From Apodospora peruviana (taxonomy: Eukaryota; Ascomycota; Sordariomycetes; Sordariales; Lasiosphaeriaceae), in assembly GCA_033439685.1 (NCBI GenBank), contig JAUEDM010000004.1, positions 2,604,001 to 2,668,000 of the forward strand: DNA of 64,000 bases, in the 5' to 3' direction. Made by a program: the position numbers and the translations under genes. The notes under the pieces were generated by a model. That model was not told the origin of the DNA and made no database searches. It saw nothing but the letters and a program-made list of their open reading frames with translations. Below are positions 36,285-46,017 of the stretch, in pieces. Position 1 is the stretch's first letter. Each line of letters begins with the position of its first letter.

Positions 36285-37516
36285 TTTCTTCTCCACATGA
36301 GTGGCGAGCAATGAAGAAGACTGGATTGATGGAAAATGAATTCTTAGGGACATTGGGCAGAATTTGACGTGGGCAGTCACAGTTTGCTAGAAATATATAT
36401 GATATGGTACACGATCCCGAGAATCTTTGGTGTCTGACTGTTGGCGTGCATTCTTCAGAGGGATTGTACGGATCAGGGTGTCGGCACGAATCTGGGCAAC
36501 AGAGAATGTTCGGCAAACCTCCAGTACGCACGGGGTGATGGAGAGTCGGGCGTGTTTTAGCATCTAGTTTAATCGGAACATGGACTCAAGCGGGGAAGTT
36601 GACTGCAGTGGTGGTGCGAATCAGAGGCTTCCTTCTTTTACTTGATGGTACTTGCCAGAAGAACGAAAAGAAATGAAGCTTCAATCTTCTCCAAATCTGA
36701 CGCGTTTCAGGCCCGCTGTTAATGCACCTCCCGTTTCCCCAAATTTAATATGGGCAAAAACATTCCCTCGACAACCACTCTTAACAGACAACGGTGGGGA
36801 GGCTTCGAAGGCGGGCAATGTTCCACAAGAAGAGTTCGCGAGGAAGGCAACTTGCTACCGTAAAGTCCCCAAAGGATGATCCGGAGAGACTTCGTCAACG
36901 GTGACTGCCTCTGCAAGGTGAACGACGCTGTAGTCAATTTACAAGGGCTTGAGGTGGGATTACCAGGTACTACGCCAGGTATATTCTACATTCCTACTGT
37001 GGTAATAATAAAGCAGCAATAAGTGGAGAGACTGAAACGAATGTCATGTCATACTTCAAAACTGTCCCTGGCTCAGAATCGACTATGTGCAACTGAGTTC
37101 AGCCTGTTTCAGTTCCCTTGTTCCACAACCTACCTAGGTACGCAGGTACTGCTTACTCGTAAGAGTGCAGATTCCCGTCATTACATAGGTAGACAGGAAG
37201 CATGCGGCTGAAAATACGGATACACCGAGTCGGGACTGTAACAACTGCACAATCCTGCGGTCAGACTTCGATTGACTTGTTCGTGTGAGTTTGTTTACTC
37301 TTCTTACCCCTTGGAAACTCGGGGAGACGGATCGTCTATTTTTAGAACATTCCCCGCCCAAGGCACTCGATCCTTCAAGACACCCCTCATTAATGAACTA
37401 CGGTTTAGCAAAGCAATGTACGGAATACTTTTCACAAAAGTCGCCATTCAGATAGGACGGAAACCCAGGAATTTGTACAAAAGGAACATTGTTAGCTGAA
37501 CTGAAACAACTCAAAC
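36285..37516. other. intergenic
   Basis: No gene is recognised. A TACCTAGGTA palindrome lies at 37131-37140. The final 150 bp form the likely promoter of the HET gene. Confidence 0.45.
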
Positions 37517-39810
37517 ATGTCAAACGACGACCAATTGTGCGAGAATTGCGCGCCAGTACCGCTGTACTCTCTCTTTACAGGCCCACGCCAAGGCGACGAC
37601 AACGACAGTCCGCCCGCCATCGCCAAACTAGGCACTCTCCAGGACAGTTGGACCAATGCGGACTGCCCGCTATGTCGTCTGGTCAAGCAGATTATCCAAA
37701 ACGACGACATATTTAACAAACTCGGTGCCATATGCGATCCGGCCGACATCTTGTGCGAGCTGGTGGCACAGCGGGTAGATTGCATCGACGAGATGCAGTT
37801 TGCCGATCCCAAAACTTGCAACAAGCTGGCGACACGGCTCGAGATACAATTCTCCGGGCTGGATCATACCTCGGACGACGTCAAGCAGGATGTGCGGAGG
37901 TTTCGGCCCGGCGCGGGAATCCAGCTGCTGTCTCCCGGGTCCGTAGATCCGGCGAGGCCGCTTCAAAATGGGTATCGCGCCTCGACCATGGACGAAAGCT
38001 TACGTCTGCTGGGGAACTGGCTCAAGGGCTGCGAAGAACATCATCGGGAGACATGTCGGTTTGATGATGATGTTAGGACCCAGGTCTCGCGGCGAATTCG
38101 AGCCATCGATGTCCGCACCCGACACCTCGTCGAGATCGATTCGGGTAGTACCCGCTACACAACGCTCAGTTACGTCTGGGGAACAGATAGTGAGGCATAT
38201 ATGCAGATGGCTGCAGAAATGAACGCTGAACACGCTGCGGAAGAGAAGAAGACACTCAGTCTGCCCAGAGAGGTGCCTAAAATCATCGAGGACGGTATCC
38301 GTGTCTGCCAGGTCTTGACGGTCCCTTATCTTTGGGTCGATCTCTACTGTATTGATCAAATCAATCTTACCAGGAAGGCGGCAGAGATCGACGCCATGGG
38401 GCATATTGTATGTTCCACCACAGTATTTTGCCCAGGTTGTTCTGTAGTGCTGGCTGACACTCTCTATAGTATCGCAGCTCATACGTCACCCTAGTAGCTG
38501 GACGAACGGCGCGGGAATTGATTCCCACATCGACCGTCGTCTATGGAGATAAGCAGCGGGTTGAGAAGATTGGCGACCAATTCTACATCAACCAGCTGGA
38601 CCTTCTCTACAACCAGATATGGCTATCAGCGTGGATCAAGAGATCGTGGACGTTTCAAGAGGGACACCTAGCGTCGAGGGTTGCCTTCTTTGGCGAGTCC
38701 GATGTGTCCTTCATGTGCGGGGGCGGACACTGGCGTGAGTCCCTCCACTCGGGCGTACATGGCCACGATGTCAATATCCCAGACGTCAATCTCGCCTCCA
38801 GCGGTTTCCATGTTCTCGGGGGTCACAAGTGGCTCCGCACGGCCAAATGGCACTTTAGGGACTACGAGCGCATTGTGTTGAACTACTCTCGACGCCGACT
38901 AACGTATGAATCCGACAAGCTGGCTGCCCTGACGGGCTGCCTGAAGCTGATTGGAGAGAAAAAGGACCTGATGTTCTTGAACGGACTGCCCTCAGTTGAC
39001 TTCCACTATGCCCTGCTGTGGCATGGAGAAGACGGGCCCCGGCGGGAGGGTTTCCCGAGCTGGTCCTGGGCCGGATGGGTCACCTCGATGAACGTGACGT
39101 ACCTAGTGAGACCGGAGGATGAGATTTCAGCCAAACTAGAACCCGACCCAAAGGCGGACGGGAAGAGCTTGGTATACCGGCATCGAGAAGACAAAGAGTT
39201 TGAGCTACAAGGCCTGCTGTTGCACAACCCGGAGGTTGGATGGTCCGCTGGAAGATTATGGAATGTTTGCAAACAACAACTGGCGAACATACGGACGGAA
39301 CCTCCCTTCTCCTCTGTCACGATCGAGTCCGAAGCCGCCCGGTTTTACCTTGCTATCGTCCCGGAGAGCCCAGATTGCAAGGACGAGCTGTGCCGGGCCC
39401 TACGCGCTGGGCCAACCGGTTCGAGCCAGGACTTGGAGGCAGAGAAAACGTATGATTTGCCTTGGAACAGTGAATGCGGCATCTGCCTCCGGGACCAGTC
39501 CGGAAACCTGATGCGATATAATTATGCGTGGCTCAGTCGCTGGCCGCTCTTCAGCGCGAACATGCCACAATCGCTTTCGGGATCTGAACTTGGCTGGCTG
39601 ATGCGCGACGGCTTGGATCTTATCAGGATCGTCGATATTACGCTGCTGACCGGATATGACCGGCTCAGGCCATTTCGGCATGTACTCAGCTTAGGGATCG
39701 ACAGGAGCGAGGGCGTTGCCGGTCGCTGCCGGAGGATGGGTATGTATTGTATCCCGGGCGAGGCTTGGGATAAGGCTGGGCCGAAGAAGATGACGGTTGA
39801 ACTTTGGTGA
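37517..39810 (+). CDS. HET-domain (heterokaryon incompatibility) protein
   Basis: HET-domain proteins are fungal cell-death effectors or signal transducers in non-self recognition, related to TIR-like folds. Exons 37517-38407 and 38470-39810 join through a GT-AG intron to 743 residues. The N-terminus has the paired cysteines common in this subclass (LCENCAPVPLYSLF and DCPLCRLV). HET core motifs are TTLSYVWG (about 214), LWVDLYCIDQ (about 272), YRSSYVTLVAGRTA after the intron, RSWTFQEGHLASR, and the late SWSWAGW motif. The length is typical of stand-alone HET proteins with a C-terminal variable region. It is intact, unlike the HET-ankyrin gene at 19-22 kb. Its neighbours are a pore-former-like gene and a DH-PH-Ras-like fusion, both on the same strand. 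Confidence 0.92.
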
Positions 39811-40449
39811 AGAGGGATAGGTCCTTGCGGAAAGCCATGATGTTGAACGGATGTCCTCGAAGATTTGATGAATTTCAATGATTCGAACGTTGTCTCCATG
39901 TCCTTGAATTGTAGAGGACTAGAGGTCCGGATAAGGAAGGCCTAGGCCCTAATGGTAAGTACAATGAAATCAAGAGCTCCGTCTCCATTCTAACCACCCA
40001 ATCGAAGGCCAGCTTAAAGTTCAAGTTCTGAGGCTGTCCAGGAATCTCTTGATAACCAGGTCGCTCTCAAAGTCTTCGGATCTTGGATTTGGGCTGAAGA
40101 GGGCTCGTGGCTGAAACAGGGGCTGCAGATGTGGCTGGCCGCATGAGGCGACATCGGCGGCCTCCTGAGAGCTGAAATGCCGCTGTTATCGTCGCGGTTT
40201 CCGTTTTCTTTCCGTGATTGTCCCAAATCACATGACGTGCGACACTGGTGCAGCTGCCTGCCTAATTCCCAAGACGCGCCATTGCCAAAATACCTCTACA
40301 AAGGCAGAGCCTGGTCCCATTTGCACCTTCCTACGCAATACTGGCAGCATTTCCACTCGATTCCATCGACAGACTGAAGTGGAGCACTCCAATCGAATGC
40401 AAACGGCAGCTTCTGCCATCACGACCGATCCCGTTCAAGGCTTGCCAGG
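39811..40449. other. intergenic
   Basis: This spacer lies between two plus-strand genes. It contains no recognisable gene and is presumed to hold the promoter of the fusion gene. Confidence 0.45.
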
Positions 40450-42524
40450 ATGGACCCCTTGAGTGCGATTGCCTCGGTGGCCGGCATCATCAGCGCTGCG
40501 TCACAGGCCATCACGGTCCTCAAGCCGTTTGTGACAGCGAATAAGGACGCGCCAAAAATTGCAACCGAGGTCCTCTCAGAGGTTCTTGCGGTCAAAACCC
40601 GAGTCCTCTCTGAACTTTCCAAAGCGGGAATCGTCCAAGACGTCAAGTTCGATTCCCTTCGCCCTGTTATGTCGCTTCCAGACTCTCTATCACCAGACAT
40701 GCCTGAAATCGAGGAATTTGTCAGCAAAGAAAGAGCTTATCTTGCCCGACTGGAATGCCTTCTACGCTTGGAAGACCAGATAAGGTCACACACTGGAGCC
40801 TTTGCTATAGCAGCATATTCTCTCTTTTTGCAAGCTCGCGTTCTCGTTGATACGCAGAGACGACTCCTGTTGCGACTGGAAGGTCTGGCCCTGCAACCCT
40901 ACAACAGCCGCACCTGGTCTGGCGTCTTCCGAGACTGGAGTAGCATGGCTAGTGAATCTTACTCCCGCTTTGTAGCTGGCGAGAAGCATGCTAAAGCCGC
41001 GTTGCTGCTAGCTATGAATGCAGAAAATGTACCAGATAAACTCCAGGCGCTCATTGGTGATGCATTGACAGTTATCCCCCTTCCATCACAGCGTTTGGGA
41101 GAGTACCGAGTCTTTATAGAGGTACGAGTCACCTCTGATCTATACTCGTTTTAAGCTAACTTGCTTGTTCAGGAATTACTCCAGCATGACGATGACTCTC
41201 AGATGGAGAAAGCGCTAAAGTGTTTAGCAGAGGTGGTGGAGGGTATTTGCGTCGCCAAAGCAGAGCAAGAGCTCCATGATGCCAAGACAGACCTCGTTAC
41301 ATTATTAGACCAAGGCTCACAAGCCTTTGTCAAGAGCCTCGGGAACATCTTGCTGTTCGAGGACAACGCCATCATTGAAGCGTTTGATTGTGATGACAGA
41401 ATGACAGCAAAGGCAAGAAGTTCCTCCACATACCGCGTGGTGGCCTTCAAGGGCTGACATTGACTAGGCACTTACCAAGTTGTATCTCTTCGAGGATGCA
41501 TTGCTATACATGACCCCGGCAGGACAACCGAGTAACTCTCGGCTTAACGACCAGTTGCGGCCAAGTCCGACTCATGAACGATATCGTCAGGCGCCCCAGC
41601 TCATCGTGGCTAAGGTACAAGTAATACGAACGCTTGAGGAATTAGAGCCGGCAGCCCGGCGAGGTACGTCTGAACACGCAGTGTCACGTCTGGTCACAGC
41701 CACTTGAGATAATCCGACATTGACAATCGTTTGCCAGGGCCAAAACGATTCAAAATCAGCTGGTCATTTTCTTCCTCCGAGGACATGCCATATGGCTGCA
41801 GTGCTGTCGTTACGGTCCCAACCGATGCTCAACATGAAAAGTGGATGGGCGAGCTCAAAAGACTGCGTTCTTTCGCCCGGGAGATGAGCAGCCAGTCTCA
41901 AGCCCAAGCAAGACACGAGAAGGCCAAGACACTGACATACCTGAGAGAGTACAACATCGCTGTGATGGGAGGCGCAGGCGTAAACAAGAGTGCATTTACG
42001 ATGAATGTGAGCTTTGTTGAGAGCTTGGGCATCCTCTTCAGTGGAGCTGTAGAAGCTGCTAACTTTTGATCCAGTTTCTGACCTCTAAATTCCTCGGAGA
42101 ATACAACGACGGCGACCGCAGTTCCATAGAATGCGTCATCGACGACCAGATCGCCCGAGTAAATGTGCTCAATACGGCTGGCGCGGAGGAATACTCAGCC
42201 ATGATGGAGCATTCCATGAAGACCAACGAGGGCTTTCTCTTGGTGTATAGTGTCACCAGTCGCTATTCATTTGAGGAGATATCGACGTATCAGCGTCAAA
42301 TTCTCAGAGTCAAGGACAAAGACTTCTACCCGATGATTCTTGTCGGTGACAACTGTGGGCAAGAGACCGGAAGAGATGTCAGTACCATCGAAGGTACAGC
42401 CCTTGCCCAATCTCTTGGATGCCCGTTCGTCGAGACCGATGGGAGCACGGGCTTGAACGTCGAGAAGGCTTTCTTTGACCTCGTGAGGGCCATAAGAAAG
42501 TATAATGGAAGCTACGATTATTAG
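40450..42524 (+). CDS. Helo-like N-terminus + RhoGEF (DH-PH) + Ras-like pseudo-GTPase fusion
   Basis: Exons 40450-41121, 41173-41412, 41468-41663, 41738-42006 and 42075-42524 join in phase to 608 residues; the second intron uses a GC donor. Residues 1-60 (MDPLSAIASVAGIISAASQA) are the helical N-terminus typical of fungal STAND/NLR proteins. About 85-270 is a Dbl-homology domain (FVSKERAYLARLECLL to PSQRLGEYRVFIEELLQHDD), and about 285-430 a PH domain (LYLFEDALLYM, ending HEKWMGELKRL). About 440-602 is clearly Ras-derived (EEYSAMMEHSMKTNEGFLLV, FEEISTYQRQILRVKDKD). Its G motifs are all altered: P-loop GGAGVNKS (447-454, essential Gly to Asn), NTAGAE for DTAGQE (492-497), DNCG for NKCD (551-554), ETDGS for ETSAK (579-583), and no switch I Thr. 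It ends NGSYDY without a CaaX box. I infer a non-GTP-binding scaffold or decoy linked to a Rho exchange module. The function is unknown. Confidence 0.85.
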
Positions 42525-42890
42525 TGGAATTGAACAAGTTCAAATCTGCATTCGGTCAACTGTGCACCTCAAAGGGCTGACGCCGAAGAAAGAAACTGTT
42601 TGATGTACCTGGGCACTCCGCTACACCATTATGGAAAAGAAGGGAGTAATCGCCATGTGTTTCTCAAGTGTTGGCATTTTTAGTCGCTCACTGGAATTTG
42701 TCTTGCGAAATAACGGGCATGGGAACGGTGATGCTTTTGACCTCTTCTCGACAAGAAACCTATTTCTGACCAGAGGCTCGATTGATGAGCTCAAAAAGGA
42801 CCGCGTGTTCGACCCTACGCGGTTCTCTTGGTATATCACAACCCGACCAACACCACTACTACCCACCAGAGGCACTTGAGCTCGTCTCAT

Positions 42891-43067
42891 ATGTGCGATA
42901 TCGAACGTATACCTTTCACCTGCGCTCATAACGTTGTTCGACATGGGGTCGGAGCATATATCCACAGTGCAGATGAACCCGCTGAGGCCGTGCTTGACAA
43001 TATCAAAGGAGAAGATTGGATGTGTCTAGGTCGTCGTTGTCATCGCCTCGTGGCGAAAGACCGCTAA
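42891..43067 (+). CDS. possible small Cys/His protein (58 aa)
   Basis: An ATG-started frame of 58 codons begins MCDIERIPFTCAHNVVRHG and ends in a basic Cys-containing tail (CLGRRCHRLVAKDR). The start MCxI with a Cys-x-His soon after resembles many short fungal proteins of unknown function. It overlaps the last 4 bp of the convergent HET gene. Support is weak and it may be chance or the end of a longer degraded gene. Confidence 0.2.
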   Translation: MCDIERIPFTCAHNVVRHGVGAYIHSADEPAEAVLDNIKGEDWMCLGRRCHRLVAKDR

Positions 43068-44230
43068 GGGCCCGTTATATCACCGGAGTCACTTGGATTG
43101 AAGAGTAAGATGGTGACTTTGCGGCCTCCCACGAGGCACCGCAGAGGGACTATCGTCGCAGCGGGCCTGAAATAGTACCATTCCCACGCGATCTTTTGCT
43201 GAGATTTCCTGTCGGCCTTGTATATCAGACTGTTTATATTCCGAGCTGACTTGACTGCGCAGATATGGTGGGTCTCTGGAATGGTAGAAAGCTTCTTCAA
43301 CTCCAACGCGTGGACTTCTTCGGTAGCAGGTTGACTCATCTTGACACGATGGCTGACAATCTCAAATGTGCTCTCATACGACGAATTTTTAGTGAGCATG
43401 CGTAGGCGAGATATTCGGGATGTCTGTTGAAAGTCTCTCGGTGAGCCTGCCATCAAAACCCGTGAGCTGTCCCCAGTTCGTCGGCGTTTGGCAGGTGTCC
43501 ACGCGAAGATAGACTGGTCCTCCGAGACTCGTAAGATTTCCATTTGGAGACGCAAGAACGCCTTGTTCCCTTCCCCGTATAGCAGGGGCATGTTGACGTC
43601 AAACAAGCCCATGAGACAATACGCCTCGTCCTCTACTCTCGTGGTCTGGCGACCTGCCGCCCACGACATCTTCTGGGCCGCGCTGAAATCATCCCAGTTG
43701 CCCGTTGTGAGGACCTCGTCGTCCATATGGGTGATTCCAGAAACCACAGCGCTTAGCGTGCCCTTGGTGCCAATCTCGGCCCAGTCTGATGTCAGAAAGA
43801 CGAGCTCGGTCGGTGCCAGAAGCTCGTGCAGTGTCCATCCCCGCGTGAACCAGCGGCTTGCCGAGAATGACGGCATTCCCCCTTCCTCAGGGTCCTCAAG
43901 AACATGGACGTCGCTGAGATAAGCATAGCAAATCGCAGCTCCGCGATACCACCGAAACATGGAGTTGATGACCTTGGACAGCTCCGCACTCGACGACTTG
44001 TCGATACAACACGTATCGATCCAAATGTACTTGAAGCCTTCGGAGGCCGCAATCTTGCAGCTGCCATTAATCTTGGCGTGGCCCGCCTTTGAGAGATCTT
44101 GACGCCCAACATGGCCAGCGAACGAGACTTCGTCAGGGTCCCAAGTGTGCGACAGGATCGCGTATGGCGGCTGGTCCCGATCTTCGGTAAACTGCTCGAA
44201 GTCGAGAGTTGCTGTGATGAGGAGTCTCAT
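43064..44230 (-). CDS. HET-domain protein, HET-D/E subclass N-terminus
   Basis: A single-exon gene of 388 residues. The start MRLLITATLDFEQF is the exact position of the subclass N-terminus, followed by PPYAILSHTW, AGHAKINGSCKIAASEGFKY, YIWIDTCCIDKSSSAELS, FRWYRGAAICYAYLSDV, SRWFTRGWTLHELLAP, RQTTRVEDEAYCLMGLF and the closing VNMPLLYGEG block. In HET-D/E-like proteins a NACHT-WD40 or ankyrin sensor usually follows; here only about 150 residues of unrecognised sequence follow, so it is a HET-only effector type. The sequence is intact and convergent with the fusion gene at 40450-42524. Such HET-only genes often act beside a separate sensor (family knowledge); pairing with the neighbour is inference. 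Confidence 0.92.
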   Translation of the reverse strand: MRLLITATLDFEQFTEDRDQPPYAILSHTWDPDEVSFAGHVGRQDLSKAGHAKINGSCKIAASEGFKYIWIDTCCIDKSSSAELSKVINSMFRWYRGAAICYAYLSDVHVLEDPEEGGMPSFSASRWFTRGWTLHELLAPTELVFLTSDWAEIGTKGTLSAVVSGITHMDDEVLTTGNWDDFSAAQKMSWAAGRQTTRVEDEAYCLMGLFDVNMPLLYGEGNKAFLRLQMEILRVSEDQSIFAWTPAKRRRTGDSSRVLMAGSPRDFQQTSRISRLRMLTKNSSYESTFEIVSHRVKMSQPATEEVHALELKKLSTIPETHHICAVKSARNINSLIYKADRKSQQKIAWEWYYFRPAATIVPLRCLVGGRKVTILLFNPSDSGDITGP

Positions 44231-44513
44231 TGTCGCAGATGGGTGATACCACGACCAGGTTGTGTGGCTTCTTCGGAAGAGTGATAGGAGGAGAAAGTGG
44301 ACTCAAGTGAGTCAGGCTCTGCCCGAGCTGAGAACAGGCAACCCTGCGGGCAACGGGATAACCTTTGGCCGTAGAATTCGTTCGCTGTACATGCCGGAGC
44401 CCAGCCTCAAGCTCATTGGGAGACCCGAGTGGCTTGTCCTCCTACCCCTCTGCAAACTCGGTGAGACGAAAGTCAACATCAACTTTGTAACCACAGGTCG
44501 TGTTCTAACAACT

Positions 44514-45290
44514 ATGGCAGCATCACCGTCGGGCTTTGCCCTTCGCATGAATGACACATGCCAGGGAAAAGAGGTCGACTGTGGAAACACCGTTTCTCCA
44601 TATCGTGTGTGCTGTCCCGAAGCCTCGTTCTGTCCGTCACAGTACAGCGTTGATGTGAGTATCGCCCTACCTTCCAACATGTGCCTCGCCTATTACAGCT
44701 TGCAGTTGAGGGTTTACTGCTACAAGGATATTCTATCACTAACTATACTATGTCAAGTCCTGCCCTACCGCTTCAAGCTGCACGGAAAGCCTGGTGGCGG
44801 AGCCTCGTTGTGCAAACGGGACCTGGAATCTCAACGACAACAAGGGCTACTTTTGCTGCCTGCAAGGCATGGTGGGCTATTGAGCGAGACTAACAGACAG
44901 CGACGGGTGGGGGTTCCAGAGTACCAACTGAAAAGCGGCAAAGTGACATTGCCTCTCATCAAAGCCGCAATAGGTATGTAACATTCGCTTTATGAGCCTC
45001 CCCTGAGCCATTATCATTGAACATAACTTATCGAGTAGTAGCCTTCCCGACCTTGTCCTCTTCAGCAAGCACACCCACCAGAGGCACCGTGTCTAGCTCA
45101 ACAGCTGCTTCTCCAACACAAACAGCAGGCGAAGAAAGCGGCCTGGGTACCGGCGCCGAGGCAGGCATCGGTGTTGGTGCCGGTCTCGGTGGGATTCTTT
45201 ACTCGCCGCTATTGCCTGGGCGGTAATGCGCAAAAACCGCAGCAAGCGAGCATCAGCTTGTTGATGGCGAGGAGCCAAGCGGGTCAAGTC
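44514..45290 (+). pseudogene. decayed Cys-rich single-pass membrane protein
   Basis: This relic belongs to a fungal family with a Cys-rich ectodomain, a Ser/Thr-rich stalk and one TM helix. Exon 1 from 44514 has SGFALRMNDTCQGKEVDCG and YRVCCPEASFCPSQY; donor at 44655, acceptor ending 44757. Exon 2 has SCPTASSCTES and GYFCCLQGMVGY, then an in-frame TGA at 44881-44883 inside the expected domain. Beyond a further intron-like gap, a Ser/Thr stalk (STAASPTQTAGEESGLGTGA) leads to a Gly/Ala stretch. The TM and basic anchor (LLAAIAWAVMRKNR) lie in a different frame, placing another frameshift near 45195. Two lesions at independent sites argue for a pseudogene. A short secreted fragment from exons 1-2 cannot be excluded. 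Confidence 0.6.
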
Positions 45291-46017
45291 CGGGTGTAAT
45301 ACATGATGCCAAGGAGACAGTATATCCCCAACCGCCTCGCGAGCTGTATGGACGAGAGCTTCCAGCTGAAGTCTGGGGAACACACCGTCCAACCGCTGAG
45401 TTGCATGGTAGCTAATTTGAAGGAAGCTGATGTTTAGAAGCTTACCTACCTAGGTATATAACCAGGTGGCTGGGTCTGGCAATAGAGGAGGTGAAGGGCA
45501 AGTTCACGATTATCTACCTTACATGAGGTAGCCACGCACCAAGTTTACACTGGAAAATAAAACAGCAGTACTATTACCAAAGCACCTACTCGGAAGTGAA
45601 AGCACAAATCACGTACCAGTTATCACCCACACCGTGTGTCCATACTGAACTACAAACCAGCACGCTGCCACTGTCACCTTCCTCCATTTTCAAACCAAAG
45701 TAGCCATCCTTGTAGTATATCCAATACCCTGCCTCCACCCACTGCCTCTGAAATTCGCCGCCCTCAAGGGCGCCTGAAGGACTATCGGTATCGTGCTTAA
45801 AGTAGACTCCGTTTCGCTTGATTCCTCTCAAGCTTCCGAGTCGCTGAAGACGACCCTTTAGGCTTCTGACACGGGATAAGGAGGTCGCCGGAGTTGCGGC
45901 TGCGACCGGTGGCGGCTGTTGTGGCTGATGAACAATATCGTCCGGACATGTAAGTCGCAGTAAAATGAGCATCAACAGGAACGGTGGTGATGGTAGGTGT
46001 CTGGCGGGTATCCTTGA
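45291..46017. other. intergenic with one unrecognised minus-strand frame
   Basis: A 129-codon minus frame (45975-45586) has no recognisable domain. It might be a 3' exon of the rhodopsin-like relic upstream of it, but no junction is convincing. A TACCTAGGTA palindrome is at 45448-45457. Confidence 0.3.
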
